From assembly GCF_029760915.1 (NCBI RefSeq), contig NZ_CP121685.1, positions 2,257,001-2,321,000 on the forward strand: a stretch of DNA of 64,000 bases, read 5' to 3'. Under the pieces are notes generated by a model. The model saw only the letters and a program-made list of their open reading frames with translations, did not search any database and was not told the origin of the DNA. Position 1 is the stretch's first letter. The number at the start of each line of letters is the position of its first letter. Source of the DNA: Olleya sp. YS (GTDB lineage Bacteria; Bacteroidota; Bacteroidia; Flavobacteriales; Flavobacteriaceae). Positions 16,465 to 26,366 of the stretch are shown here, piece by piece. A program made the translations under genes and the position numbers.

Positions 16465-17028
16465 ATGAAAACTAAAAAAATGCCTAAAAACCTAATGTTA
16501 CTAATCGTTTTATTTTTTGCTTCATTGTCGTTTTCACAATCTAAATTAAAAATGGAAAAGCCAACAGTTGTAGATGTTGTTAATACAGACATTTTTACTT
16601 ATTTAACTAGTTCTGAAGATCACACTACATTAGTTACAGCATTACATGCAGCTGATTTAACTGAAACGCTCTCTGGATCTGGACCATTTACCCTTTTTGC
16701 TCCAACCAATTCCGCTTTTAAAGCCTTGCCAGAAGGTGTTTTAGAGAGTCTTTTAAAACCTGAAAACAAAGACAAGTTAAAAGCTATTTTAACTTATCAT
16801 GTGTTGCCAGGTAATTTTGACGCTAGAACAATTGTTAATGCTATTAGCGCTAATGACGGAGAGGCTGATTTTAAAACTGTAAACGGAGCTTCAATTTCTG
16901 GCTATGTGGAAGGAGGAACAGTTATTTTGACTAATGCTACTGGTAATGATATTAAAATTACTAAAGCAGATATTTCACAAAGTAATGGAACTATTCATAT
17001 TATTGATAGTGTAATATTACCTGAGTAA
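16465..17028 (+). CDS. Fasciclin (FAS1) domain protein, exported
   Basis: A 187-residue protein with signal peptide (LIVLFFASLSFSQ) followed by one complete FAS1 domain. The FAS1 H1 motif GPFTLFAPTNSAFKALPEG and H2 motif NGTIHIIDSVILP are both clear, with the conserved YHVLPG between them. FAS1 domains mediate adhesion at cell surfaces or in the envelope. The gene has its own 5-prime region of about 150 bases and a terminator after it, so it is monocistronic. Confidence 0.92.
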   Translation: MKTKKMPKNLMLLIVLFFASLSFSQSKLKMEKPTVVDVVNTDIFTYLTSSEDHTTLVTALHAADLTETLSGSGPFTLFAPTNSAFKALPEGVLESLLKPENKDKLKAILTYHVLPGNFDARTIVNAISANDGEADFKTVNGASISGYVEGGTVILTNATGNDIKITKADISQSNGTIHIIDSVILPE

Positions 17029-17046
17029 ACCTAAAAGGTGTTTACT

Positions 17047-17083
17047 AAAAAAGCTCTGAAATTTTTAATTCCAGAGCTTTTTT
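17047..17083 (+). terminator. Terminator after the fasciclin gene
   Basis: Arms AAAAAAGCTCTG and CAGAGCTTTTTT are perfectly complementary with a 13-base loop. It is bidirectional with the convergent gene ending at 17102. Confidence 0.88.
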
Positions 17084-17101
17084 ATTGATTAAGTGCAATT
17101 C

Positions 17102-17818
17102 TTATTTACTATACTTACTGTTCCAAATTGCTGTATTGACATTTTTGCCTTGAGAAATGGCATAAAAAATAACTATACCAACTACAGACTTAAACATAAA
17201 TAAAAATAGTAATAGCATTTTACTAATAAATTGCTCGTCTTGAGTCATGTTAAAATTGAATATATAGGTAATAACAGCACTTGTGATTAAAGCAAAAGTC
17301 AATAAATTTTCAAAGTTTTTAAAAGGTAACACTAACCATTTTCTAAATGGATTTAAATCGTTTCCCCATTTATGAATTAGATAATAATAACCATTTCCAA
17401 TTGGTGCAAATAATAATGGATCATCAGGATTTTCTAATTTGAAGAGCTTAGAAGGTGCCATTATTTTAAACCCTTTTAAGTATGTATTATGTGTTTTTTC
17501 TAAATGTTTAATTTTAGAAATCGCCTCTTGAGGGAATTCATTTTTAAAATATTTGGTATCCAAAAATCGTAATCTGTAATCTATACAGGTTTTTTTTATA
17601 CTGTCAATATGAAAAATACGATCTGTTTCTAGCTTATCAATGTCAAATAAGTTAGAGTTACCTTTCACTCCAGATTTTAATGTGGTTTCTATTCTATTTT
17701 CATGGTCATCATTTGCTTTTAAAATAGAGTAGACTTGGTCTAAAATTGTATGACTATCTAAATCACGTAATTGTTGTTTTCGTAATTTACTTTCAATGTT
17801 GGTAGGATTAAATATCAT
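17102..17818 (-). CDS. Hypothetical protein with two C-terminal membrane segments
   Basis: A 238-residue protein of no family I recognise. The first 165 residues look soluble and charged, including a region with helical character (KIKHLEKTHNTYLKGFKI) and the motif PLLFAPIGNGYYYLIHKWG. Two hydrophobic segments follow at about 168-188 and 199-222. There is no signal peptide, so the long N-terminal part is probably cytoplasmic. It stands alone. Confidence 0.65.
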   Translation of the reverse strand: MIFNPTNIESKLRKQQLRDLDSHTILDQVYSILKANDDHENRIETTLKSGVKGNSNLFDIDKLETDRIFHIDSIKKTCIDYRLRFLDTKYFKNEFPQEAISKIKHLEKTHNTYLKGFKIMAPSKLFKLENPDDPLLFAPIGNGYYYLIHKWGNDLNPFRKWLVLPFKNFENLLTFALITSAVITYIFNFNMTQDEQFISKMLLLFLFMFKSVVGIVIFYAISQGKNVNTAIWNSKYSK

Positions 17819-18005
17819 AATTTTTCTTTTTCTTCAATATAAAAATACGATATAGAGTGTTTAAAAACAAAGCTTTAACAGTCCTATTTGATTATTTAGC
17901 AATTTTGTTTAAGACATTAAAAACAGTTGGTGCACTGTAATTATCTGTAATCATTGAAGTTTGTTTTTTTTAGTAAAACGAACCCAAAACTTAAGGTTAA
18001 ACAAA

Positions 18006-18037
18006 AAATAAAAAAGCCTTCAGTTATTTGAAGGCTT
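18006..18037 (-). terminator. Terminator of the pheT operon
   Basis: Arms AAGCCTTCA and TGAAGGCTT with a six-base loop are followed, on the minus strand, by a run of T. It ends the pheT and small membrane protein transcript. Confidence 0.85.
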
Positions 18038-18043
18038 ATATAG

Positions 18044-18241
18044 TTACTTATTGTTTTTAATCTTGACATATTGATACAAACTAAATAGTCCATAGAGTAC
18101 AAAACCAATAGAGAGTACTAATCTGTAGGTTTTATAAACAACTACGCCTGAAAAATATTGATACAACCTATAGCTACCAAAAACGGTTAGAATTATTCCG
18201 GTAAATAAATTCCAAGTGTTATTTTTTCTTAATGGTTCCAT
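18044..18241 (-). CDS. Small membrane protein downstream of pheT
   Basis: A 65-residue protein with two hydrophobic segments (about residues 11-27 and 41-58) and short basic ends (YVKIKNNK). No family is recognised. Its start lies two bases after the pheT stop and a terminator follows its own stop, so it is in the pheT transcript. Confidence 0.6.
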   Translation of the reverse strand: MEPLRKNNTWNLFTGIILTVFGSYRLYQYFSGVVVYKTYRLVLSIGFVLYGLFSLYQYVKIKNNK

Positions 18242-18243
18242 AG

Positions 18244-20673
18244 TTATCTTAGTTCTGCTCCTAATTCGCGTTCAAAATTATTTTGAAGCTTATTCATTAT
18301 TTTATCTACTGTCTTGTCTGTAAGAGTTTGACGATCGTCTAAAAACGTGAAACTTACCGCATAACTTTTTTTACCATTAGGTAAGTTTTTACCTTGATAT
18401 ACGTCAAAAAGGTTAACGTTTTTGAGTAATTGTTTTTCCGTTTTTTTAGCAATACTTTTAATAGAGTCAAAGGTAACAGCTTCATCTATTAACAATGCAA
18501 AATCACGTCTTACTTCTGGATATTTTGGGATAGCAGTAAACTTTATTGTATTACGTTTAGCAACTTCTATTATTGTATCCCAATTAAAATCTGCATAAAA
18601 CACCTCTTGACTAATATCAAAATGTTTGGTAATTTTTGATTTTATAATTCCAAAATCTACCAAAATATCACGTCCAATGCTTAGCTGTAAACCTTCAGTA
18701 AACACATCATTTTTTGTTGTATTTTCTTGGTATCGATTTATGCCTAAGCGATCCAAAATACTGGCTATACTTCCTTTTAAAAAGAAAAAATCTGTTTTTG
18801 ACTGAGGAGAATAAGACCAACTTTCTTCGGTTTTATGACCAGTCACAAATAAAGATAGACGTTTAAACTCCTCACATTTATCTCCATAATTATGATAGGT
18901 TTTTCCAAATTCAAAAAACTTTAAATTATGTTGTCTTCTATTAATATTATGGCTTACAGCTTCTAAACCAGAGAATAATAAACTTTGACGCATCACACCT
19001 AAATCCTGACTTAATGGATTAAGCATCTCTACATTATGTTCTGCTTTTAGTTGATCTGATAGAGCTAAGTAATTAGCGTTAGTTAACGAGTTAGCCATAA
19101 TCTCAAACCAGCCTTGTGCTGCCAATTGATTACCAACAACGTTTTGCAGTTTGTAATCTTCAAATTTTGAAGCATTGGATATGGATGCGTTTAATTTAGA
19201 GCTGGTTTCTACATTATTATAACCGTAAACTCTTAATATTTCTTCAATAACATCTGCTTCTCTAGTAACATCGTTTCTAAATGCAGGAATAGTTAGACCT
19301 AAACCTGTTTCGGTAACGCTATTAACTTTAATGTCTAACGAAGTTAAAATGGATTTTATCGTCTCTTTAGGGATCTCTTGACCAATTAATTGAGTCACCT
19401 TATCAAAACTTAAACGAACTTGAAAATCTTCAATTTTATTAGGATAAATATCAACAATATCGCTAGTAATTTCTCCTCCTGCAATCTCTTGTATTAGTAA
19501 TGCTGCACGTTTTAAAGCATATTCTGTAATATTTGGGTCTATACCACGTTCAAACCTAAAAGATGCATCTGTATTTAATCCGTGACGTTTTGCAGTTTTA
19601 CGTACGCTAACAGGATTAAAATATGCACTTTCTAAAAATATACTGGTTGTGTTTTCTGTAACACCACTATCAATTCCTCCAAATACTCCAGCAATACACA
19701 TTGGTTTGTCAGAGTTACATATCATTAAATCGTCCTCATGTAATTCACGTTGAATACCATCTAATGTGGTAAATTTAGTTCCAGAAGGTAATGTTTTGAC
19801 TTCAACTTTATTACCAGAAACTTTATTAGCATCAAACGCGTGTAGCGGTTGCCCTAAGTCATGCAAGACATAGTTAGTGATATCTACAATATTATTAATA
19901 GGAGATAATCCAATTGCTTTTAATCTGTGTTGTAACCATTCTGGCGATTCTTCAACTTTTAAACCACTTATAGTTACACCACAATATCTAGGTGCTAAAT
20001 CTTTGTTTATAACGTCAACATCAATTTTTAGTGTTCTATTTTCTATATGAAAAGCGCTAACACTAGGTGTGATTAACTCGACGTTAATCCCTTTTTGTTG
20101 TAACCCAGCTTTAAGGTCTCTTGCAGTACCAAAATGGCTCATAGCATCAGCACGATTGGGTGTTAAACCAATTTCAAATACTAAATCATTCTCCACATCA
20201 AATAAATCTGCACAGGGTGTTCCAACAATTGTATCCTCTGGTAACACTAGAATACCATCATGAGATTTTCCTAATCCTAGCTCGTCTTCCGCACATATCA
20301 TTCCGTGACTTTCCTCACCTCTAATCTTACCTTTTTTAATAGTCCAAGCGTCTCCAGTGTCTGTATATAAAGTCGTACCAATTGTAGCAACAGGTACTTT
20401 TTGTCCAGCAGCAACATTTGGTGCACCACAAACAATTTGTAGTGGTTCTCCAGATCCAATATTAACAGTTGTTACTTTTAATTTATCAGCATTACTATGT
20501 TGATTACAAGTTAGTACTTCACCAACAACAACACCTTCTAATCCACCTTTTACGCTCTGGAATTTATCTAATCCTTCAACTTCAAGTCCTAAATCAGTTA
20601 GTAACTCACTAGTATGTTCTGCAGACCAATCTGTTTTTATAAATTGTTTTATCCAATTATAAGAAATCTTCAT
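18244..20673 (-). CDS. pheT: Phenylalanine--tRNA ligase beta subunit
   Basis: The beta subunit of the alpha2-beta2 synthetase that charges tRNA(Phe). Domain order is typical: N-terminal MKISYNWIKQFI, tRNA-binding OB-fold domain (about 40-155, QIVCGAPNVAAGQ), B3/B4 editing domain, B5 domain, catalytic-like core, and the C-terminal ferredoxin-like anticodon-binding domain (YPEVRRDFALLID). At 809 residues it is a normal length. The frame extends upstream to 20769, but the extra residues are hydrophobic and not part of the family, and the -7 box at 20694-20701 lies inside that extension, so ATG 20673 is the real start. The alpha subunit is not in the window. Confidence 0.95.
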   Translation of the reverse strand: MKISYNWIKQFIKTDWSAEHTSELLTDLGLEVEGLDKFQSVKGGLEGVVVGEVLTCNQHSNADKLKVTTVNIGSGEPLQIVCGAPNVAAGQKVPVATIGTTLYTDTGDAWTIKKGKIRGEESHGMICAEDELGLGKSHDGILVLPEDTIVGTPCADLFDVENDLVFEIGLTPNRADAMSHFGTARDLKAGLQQKGINVELITPSVSAFHIENRTLKIDVDVINKDLAPRYCGVTISGLKVEESPEWLQHRLKAIGLSPINNIVDITNYVLHDLGQPLHAFDANKVSGNKVEVKTLPSGTKFTTLDGIQRELHEDDLMICNSDKPMCIAGVFGGIDSGVTENTTSIFLESAYFNPVSVRKTAKRHGLNTDASFRFERGIDPNITEYALKRAALLIQEIAGGEITSDIVDIYPNKIEDFQVRLSFDKVTQLIGQEIPKETIKSILTSLDIKVNSVTETGLGLTIPAFRNDVTREADVIEEILRVYGYNNVETSSKLNASISNASKFEDYKLQNVVGNQLAAQGWFEIMANSLTNANYLALSDQLKAEHNVEMLNPLSQDLGVMRQSLLFSGLEAVSHNINRRQHNLKFFEFGKTYHNYGDKCEEFKRLSLFVTGHKTEESWSYSPQSKTDFFFLKGSIASILDRLGINRYQENTTKNDVFTEGLQLSIGRDILVDFGIIKSKITKHFDISQEVFYADFNWDTIIEVAKRNTIKFTAIPKYPEVRRDFALLIDEAVTFDSIKSIAKKTEKQLLKNVNLFDVYQGKNLPNGKKSYAVSFTFLDDRQTLTDKTVDKIMNKLQNNFERELGAELR

Positions 20674-20693
20674 GTATAGAATAATTAAGAGGA

Positions 20694-20701
20694 CAAATAT
20701 A
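20694..20701 (-). promoter_or_regulatory. -7 box TATATTTG for pheT
   Basis: An exact TAnnTTTG match on the minus strand, 20 bases before the ATG at 20673. It supports the shorter start of pheT. Confidence 0.5.
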
Positions 20702-20902
20702 ATAATACTTGATTGGTATATAAATCGAAAAAAGTGTTTTGTTTGAAAAATACTTATTAACATTTTCAATAAATAGAAAGATATAATAATTAGGCAATTA
20801 CAAACAAGTTGTTATTAAGTTGAAAGCTTAGTCAATTTTATACAAAAAAGTCAAAGGTAATATCCATTATCTTTCTAAAGTTAATCTAAAATATCCCTTA
20901 AA

Positions 20903-23815
20903 ATGAAAAACAAATTACTTTTGTTGTTATTGTTTATATCATCAATAACATATGCCCAAATCCCGTCTTATTACAACGATGTTAACCTCTCTTTAACTGG
21001 AACTGATTTAAAAGATGAATTAGCCATTAAAATTATTGGAACACACACCAATTTTTTAAGTTACACTCCAGGTGTTTGGAATGCTTTAGAAGAGGCAGAT
21101 GCAGACCCAAATAACCCTAATGATGTATTATTAATCTATGGTTATAATGATAATGATGGAGAGGCTAAAACAGATAGAACAAGAGGTAAGTTTGATCATG
21201 GTGGTAACTTAGGAGAATGGAATCGAGAACATACTTATCCAAAATCTTTAGGAACTCCAAATTTAGGCACTACAGGTCCTGGTAGCGATGCACATCACTT
21301 GCGCGCTTGTGATGGACAAATGAACTCGACAAGAAATAACAGAAAATATGCTGACGGTTCTGGAAATGCAGGTATTACTGCTCAAGGCTATTTTTATCCT
21401 GGAGACGAATGGAAAGGTGATGTAGCTAGAATGATGTTATTTATGTACTTAAGATATGATGATAGATGTTTGCCTGTTAACGTAGGTATAGGAAATACAA
21501 TTGCTGGCGATAATAATATGATTGATTTATTCTTGCAATGGAATGTGGAAGATCCTGTTAATGTTTTTGAAGATAATAGAAATGAAGTTATTGCTGGTAT
21601 TCAAGGCAATAGAAATCCTTTTATAGATAATCCTGCATTTGCGACACAAATTTGGGGTGGTCCTCAAGCAGAAGATCGTTTTGGAATAGGAGGATCAGAT
21701 ACACAAGCACCTTCTGTCCCGGAAAATCTTGTAGCTAGTGGAATAACCTCTAGTGCAACTACTTTGAGTTGGGCTGCATCTACAGATAATGTTGGTGTAA
21801 CTGGTTATAATGTTTATCAAAATGGAATGTTTTTAACTGTTGTTAGTACAACTAATTATAATGTATCAGGTCTAACACAAGATACCATGTATGATTTTTC
21901 AGTTTCAGCTTTAGATCAAGCAGGTAATGAATCGGTTGTTTCTACAATAGTTACCATAGTAACAAATGCTTCAGGAACTGGATCTGCTGCAACAGATTTA
22001 TTTATTTCAGAATATATCGAAGGATCCTCAAATAATAAAGCATTGGAGATTGCTAATTTTACTGGTACTCCAATAGACTTATCAAACTATACTTTAAAGA
22101 AAGCAACCAATGGTAGTGGCTCATTCACAAGCACTGTAAGTTTAAGTGGAACTTTAGCTAATGGCGACGTGTTTGTTATTGCACACAGTAGTGCTACAGC
22201 AGTAATTTTAAATTCTGCAGACGCTACTAATGCAGGTGTTATGAGCTTTAATGGTAATGATGCTATTGGTTTATTTAAAAATAACGTACTTATTGATTTA
22301 TTAGGTGATGCAAATAGTAGTGCTAATTATGCGCAGAATGTAACTTTACAGCGTAAGTCTAATATTGTTAGTCCAAATACAAATTATACGATTACAGAAT
22401 GGGACAGTTTAACAACAGATACGTTTGATAATTTAGGTACACATACAATTGATGGTGGTGCACCACCTTTAGATACAGAAGCACCAACAAAACCAACTAA
22501 TGTTATAGCGTCAAATGTTACTGAAACCTCTGTAGATTTATCATGGACTGCATCAACTGATAATACAGGTGTAACTGCATATGATGTTTTTCTTGATACC
22601 GTTTTAGTAGCATCTGTTACCTCTACTAATTATTCAGTTTCTGGATTAGCTCCTTCTAGTAGTTATGTCTTAGAAATTAGTGCAAAAGACGCAGCAGGAA
22701 ATACGTCTATGTTAAGTAATCCATTGACTATTTTAACCAATACACCACCAGATACTGAAGCGCCTTCTATACCTAGTAATCTTGCAGCTTCTAATATTAC
22801 ACAAACATCAGTGGATTTAACATGGGTTGCGTCCTCAGATAATATGGGTGTTACTGGATATAATGTTATTCAAGACGGAGTGCTTATAGCTACAATCTCA
22901 ACAACTAGTTATATTGTTAATAATCTAAATGCAGATACCGTTTATGATTTTACAGTTACTGCATATGATAGTGCTGGAAATACTTCAGTAGAAAGTAACC
23001 CTTTAACTATACTTACAGAAAGTGTCCCAGTAACCGGAACAACACTACTTTCAGAATCATACTTTGAATCTGGATGGGATAATTGGTCAGATGGTGGTGG
23101 CGATTGTGCGAGATATTCTGGATCTAGATCTTTTGAAGGTAACTATTCAATACGATTAAGAGATAACTCTGGAGCTAGATCTGCTATGACATCTCAATCC
23201 TACGATGTATCCTCTTACGATAGTGTCGAAATATCTTTCTATTTCTACTCATATAGTATGGAAAACAATGAAGATTTTTGGTTAAGATATAACGATGGTA
23301 ACTCTTGGACAACTGTTGCTGCTTATGCAAGTGGTACAGATTTTCAAAACAACAATTTTTATCAAGCAACTGTAAGTCTTGATGCTAACAGTTATAATTT
23401 TACATCAAATGCTAGATTTAGATTCCAAGCAGACGCTTCTTCTAATGCAGACCAAATTTACATTGATCAAGTAGTAATATCTGGAGTGTCCAATAATGCA
23501 ACTAGAAGCAGTGAAAGTATTGATGCTAATGCTGTGACATATATAAGTCATTTAAATACAGAAAGTTTAGAATTATTCGAAGATGACTTTAAATTGTATC
23601 CAAATCCAGTTTCTGGAAATGTAATTACAATACAATTTTCAGATCAATATTTTGGTGACATTAGCTACAGAATAATATCTGTTTTAGGACAAGTTGTAGC
23701 AAAAGGCAATTTAACCAAAAATCAAATCAACGTCAACCAATTAGACTCTGGAATGTACATTCTAGAAATTAATGATGGTGAAGAAATTATGACTAAAAAG
23801 TTTATTAAAAAGTAA
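20903..23815 (+). CDS. Secreted endonuclease I with FN3, lamin-tail and T9SS sorting domains
   Basis: A 970-residue exported nuclease. In order: signal peptide (LLLLLLFISSITYAQ); endonuclease I (EndA/NucM-type) domain to about residue 260 with the motifs GEWNREHTYPKSLG and SDAHHLRACDGQMNSTRNN; one fibronectin type III domain (about 270-355); a lamin-tail domain (about 365-480, LFISEYIEGSSNNKALEI); two more FN3 domains (about 525-710); a jelly-roll-like domain (about 720-870); and a C-terminal type IX secretion sorting domain (LYPNPVSGN to MTKKFIKK). It should be released or held on the surface, degrading extracellular DNA for nutrients or biofilm turnover. The three FN3 copies resemble each other closely, pointing to internal duplication. 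Confidence 0.95.
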   Translation: MKNKLLLLLLFISSITYAQIPSYYNDVNLSLTGTDLKDELAIKIIGTHTNFLSYTPGVWNALEEADADPNNPNDVLLIYGYNDNDGEAKTDRTRGKFDHGGNLGEWNREHTYPKSLGTPNLGTTGPGSDAHHLRACDGQMNSTRNNRKYADGSGNAGITAQGYFYPGDEWKGDVARMMLFMYLRYDDRCLPVNVGIGNTIAGDNNMIDLFLQWNVEDPVNVFEDNRNEVIAGIQGNRNPFIDNPAFATQIWGGPQAEDRFGIGGSDTQAPSVPENLVASGITSSATTLSWAASTDNVGVTGYNVYQNGMFLTVVSTTNYNVSGLTQDTMYDFSVSALDQAGNESVVSTIVTIVTNASGTGSAATDLFISEYIEGSSNNKALEIANFTGTPIDLSNYTLKKATNGSGSFTSTVSLSGTLANGDVFVIAHSSATAVILNSADATNAGVMSFNGNDAIGLFKNNVLIDLLGDANSSANYAQNVTLQRKSNIVSPNTNYTITEWDSLTTDTFDNLGTHTIDGGAPPLDTEAPTKPTNVIASNVTETSVDLSWTASTDNTGVTAYDVFLDTVLVASVTSTNYSVSGLAPSSSYVLEISAKDAAGNTSMLSNPLTILTNTPPDTEAPSIPSNLAASNITQTSVDLTWVASSDNMGVTGYNVIQDGVLIATISTTSYIVNNLNADTVYDFTVTAYDSAGNTSVESNPLTILTESVPVTGTTLLSESYFESGWDNWSDGGGDCARYSGSRSFEGNYSIRLRDNSGARSAMTSQSYDVSSYDSVEISFYFYSYSMENNEDFWLRYNDGNSWTTVAAYASGTDFQNNNFYQATVSLDANSYNFTSNARFRFQADASSNADQIYIDQVVISGVSNNATRSSESIDANAVTYISHLNTESLELFEDDFKLYPNPVSGNVITIQFSDQYFGDISYRIISVLGQVVAKGNLTKNQINVNQLDSGMYILEINDGEEIMTKKFIKK

Positions 23816-23836
23816 ATATTTACTTTTTAATTATCT

Positions 23837-23876
23837 AAACCCAATTATAACTTTTGATATAATTGGGTTTATTTGT
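23837..23876 (+). terminator. Terminator after the secreted endonuclease
   Basis: Perfect 13-base arms AAACCCAATTATA and TATAATTGGGTTT enclose an eight-base loop, followed by a T-rich tract. Confidence 0.88.
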
Positions 23877-24011
23877 TAATAATAAAATTGATGTTGTATT
23901 ATATCGATATTATCAGTTTTTAATCTAAAATTGATGTGTTGTAGTTTAATAATCAAACTGTTATAACGGTTTCGTACGTACATTTAGAGTAGTAAACTAA
24001 AACGTATTTAA

Positions 24012-24212
24012 ATGAAAGCAATAATTAAAACCATCTTGATCTTGGTTGTTTTTTTTCTCGTCTCTTGTAGAGAAACTAAAAATGAGGAGTCAATCAATAC
24101 AGAAACTGAAACTATCGAAACTATTGAAGTAGAAACAGATAGTATTATTAATGACTTAGAAGAAGAAGCCAAGGATTTAGAAAAAGAATTAGAACAATTA
24201 GATAAAGAATAA
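24012..24212 (+). CDS. Small acidic lipoprotein
   Basis: A 66-residue lipoprotein with signal VVFFLVSC and a mature part made almost only of Glu, Thr, Asp and Lys, ending in a predicted amphipathic helix (DLEEEAKDLEKELEQLD). No family is recognised. It is followed after four bases by the gene for a long charged coiled-coil protein, and the opposite charge pattern suggests they could interact (inference). A TACGTA occurs in the upstream region at 23975-23980. Confidence 0.7.
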   Translation: MKAIIKTILILVVFFLVSCRETKNEESINTETETIETIEVETDSIINDLEEEAKDLEKELEQLDKE

Positions 24213-24216
24213 TAAA

Positions 24217-24993
24217 ATGAAACATTTTAAGATAGTAATTATAAGTATTGGATTGTTAATAATGTCAAATCAACAATCGCTTTTAGCGCAAGAATTATCA
24301 AAGGATAAATTAGAAACTAAATCCAAGGGTAATAAGGCAGAAAGGAAGATGTTGAAAGAAGACAGAAAAGTAGATGTACAAGAAAGGAATGCAGAAATAA
24401 AAGCTAAACGTGAAGCGCTAAAAGCGGAAATGAAGGAAGAAAGAGAAGAAATGAAAGCAAAGCGTGAGAAAATGATAGAAGAAAAGCATCAGCTTAAAGA
24501 GGAAAAAGGTGACATAAAAGAACAGAAAAAAGAAATGAAAGAGCAGCTTGATAAAATGAAGGAAGAGTATCAAAACGCTACAGAAGAAGAAAGAGAACAA
24601 ATTAAGGCAGAGATGAAAGCAAAACGTGAGGTTGCGAAGGAGAAGCGAGAAGTACTTAAAGCCAAACGTGAAGCATACAAAGGAGACAGAGAAGCTTATA
24701 AAAAAGAACGACTAGAAGCTGTTAAAAATAGATTAGATAACAGTAAAAATCGTCTTGAAAAAAGTGATAAATTAGTGGCTAATGGCAAAGATAGGTTAGC
24801 AAAAGCAAGAGAGCAATTTGAGAAACAAAAGGCAGAAGGAAAACTTACAAAAGATCAAATAGCTAAACGCGAAGCTACATTAAAGCGTGTGGAAGAAAAG
24901 TTAGCTAATCATGAAAATTCTGTAGAAAGAAGCAAAAGACAAATAGAAAAAAGAAAAGAAAAGTTATTAGAGCTAGAAGAGGTAGAAGATTAA
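24217..24993 (+). CDS. Exported Lys/Glu-rich coiled-coil protein
   Basis: A 258-residue protein with a signal peptide (IVIISIGLLIMSNQQSLLAQ). The rest, from about residue 35, is nearly continuous charged helix of Lys, Glu, Arg and Ala with repeated AKREAxKAEMKEE-like units, predicted to form one long coiled coil or single alpha helix in the periplasm. There is no domain I can name. It is cotranscribed with the small acidic lipoprotein before it. A structural or spacer role in the envelope is a guess. Confidence 0.75.
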   Translation: MKHFKIVIISIGLLIMSNQQSLLAQELSKDKLETKSKGNKAERKMLKEDRKVDVQERNAEIKAKREALKAEMKEEREEMKAKREKMIEEKHQLKEEKGDIKEQKKEMKEQLDKMKEEYQNATEEEREQIKAEMKAKREVAKEKREVLKAKREAYKGDREAYKKERLEAVKNRLDNSKNRLEKSDKLVANGKDRLAKAREQFEKQKAEGKLTKDQIAKREATLKRVEEKLANHENSVERSKRQIEKRKEKLLELEEVED

Positions 24994-25021
24994 TAAGAAA
25001 ATAATTTATATTACAATACAC

Positions 25022-25056
25022 CAAAAAAAGGCATAGTTTTACTGTGTCTTTTTTTA
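25022..25056 (+). terminator. Terminator after the coiled-coil gene
   Basis: Arms AAAAAAAGGCATAG and CTGTGTCTTTTTTT pair with G-T substitutions only, and a T run follows. Confidence 0.7.
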
Positions 25057-25107
25057 TTTGTAAGTAATTTGTTGTTATTTCGAATAAATATAAAAATCCT
25101 ATAAATT

Positions 25108-26334
25108 ATGCGTTATTTTCTCTTATTAATAGTTGCAATTACCTTAGTGTCTTGTGACAATAACAAGACCGAATTCTTGACTTATGGCACTTATCGTGCC
25201 GAACTGCAAGTCAATGACACGTTACAACTTCCTTTTATTTTTAAAGTGAAAGACGCTAACACATTGGAGATTTATAATGCAGAAGAAGTGATTGAAGTAG
25301 ATGAAATTGATTATAAAAACGACTCAGTGTATATCAAACTTCCTGTTTTTGAAGGACTAATTGTCGCTAAAATCCATGATGAAACACTTGATGGACGATT
25401 TGTTGTAAAAGAAAAAAACAGAGAGCAATCCTTTAAAGCATCAAAAAATGATTCAAGATTTGCAGTAAGCGCAAGAACTGATACAAATATTTCTGGAGAA
25501 TGGGAAACTATGTTTAGTCCAAATACAGAAGACAATTACGTTGCTAAAGGTGTTTTTAAACAAAATGATAATGTGGTAACTGGCACATTTTTAACCGAAA
25601 CAGGTGATTATCGATTTTTAGAAGGAGTTATAAATGGTAATCATTTACAATTATCAACTTTTGATGGTGCGCATGCTTTTTTATTTACTGGTACAGTAAC
25701 CGATTCGACAATAAATGGAATGTTTTATTCAGGAAACCATTGGAAAGAGCCATTTGCAGCAAAACGCAACAATAACTATCAACTTGCTAGCGCAAATGAC
25801 TTAACTGTTTTAAAAGATGGGTATGAAGGCTTAGTATTTACATTTCCTGATGCTAATGGAGACCAAGTGTCATTATCCGATGACAGGTTTAAAAATAAAG
25901 TTGTTATAGTGCAAGTTATGGGTACTTGGTGTCCAAATTGTTTAGACGAAAGTAAGTACTACGCAGAGTACTACAAAAACAATAAAGATAGAGGAGTAGA
26001 AATTATTGCATTAGCATTTGAATACGCCAAAACCCAAGAAAAAGCGTTTAGTTTTATAAAACGTTTACAAGATAGAGTTGGTATTACGTATCCAATTTTA
26101 TTAGCTCAAACAGGTACGACTAGTAAATCTAAAGCCAACGAAAAATTACCAATGCTTAATCATGTATTGAGCTATCCTACATCAATATTTATTGATAAGA
26201 CAGGTAAAGTACGCAAAATACATACTGGTTTTAATGGTCCTGCAACTGGTGAAAAATTTACAGAGTTTAAAACAGAATTCACAGAGTTTGTAAATCAATT
26301 GCTAAATGAAAACACCAATAGTAACGCTCGCTAA
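25108..26334 (+). CDS. TlpA-family redoxin lipoprotein
   Basis: A 408-residue lipoprotein (signal ITLVSC). Residues 20-240 form beta-rich repeats, apparently two lipocalin-like or DUF4369-like units (NISGEWETMF, GVFKQNDNVVTGTF). The C-terminal domain from about residue 245 is a TlpA/ResA-type thioredoxin with an intact active site, GTWCPNCLDES, and the cis-Pro region SYPTSIFIDKTGKVRKIHTG. It should reduce or isomerise disulfides in the periplasm, perhaps for cytochrome maturation. It contrasts with the CXXC-less relative at 12751-14178. Confidence 0.88.
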   Translation: MRYFLLLIVAITLVSCDNNKTEFLTYGTYRAELQVNDTLQLPFIFKVKDANTLEIYNAEEVIEVDEIDYKNDSVYIKLPVFEGLIVAKIHDETLDGRFVVKEKNREQSFKASKNDSRFAVSARTDTNISGEWETMFSPNTEDNYVAKGVFKQNDNVVTGTFLTETGDYRFLEGVINGNHLQLSTFDGAHAFLFTGTVTDSTINGMFYSGNHWKEPFAAKRNNNYQLASANDLTVLKDGYEGLVFTFPDANGDQVSLSDDRFKNKVVIVQVMGTWCPNCLDESKYYAEYYKNNKDRGVEIIALAFEYAKTQEKAFSFIKRLQDRVGITYPILLAQTGTTSKSKANEKLPMLNHVLSYPTSIFIDKTGKVRKIHTGFNGPATGEKFTEFKTEFTEFVNQLLNENTNSNAR

Positions 26335-26366
26335 TTATAAGCGTTAATGGTATTGTACAATTAAAT

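Noticed and set aside
18244-20769. Longer N-terminus of PheT starting at 20769
   Set aside because: The added 32 residues are hydrophobic and outside the family, and a consensus -7 box lies within them.
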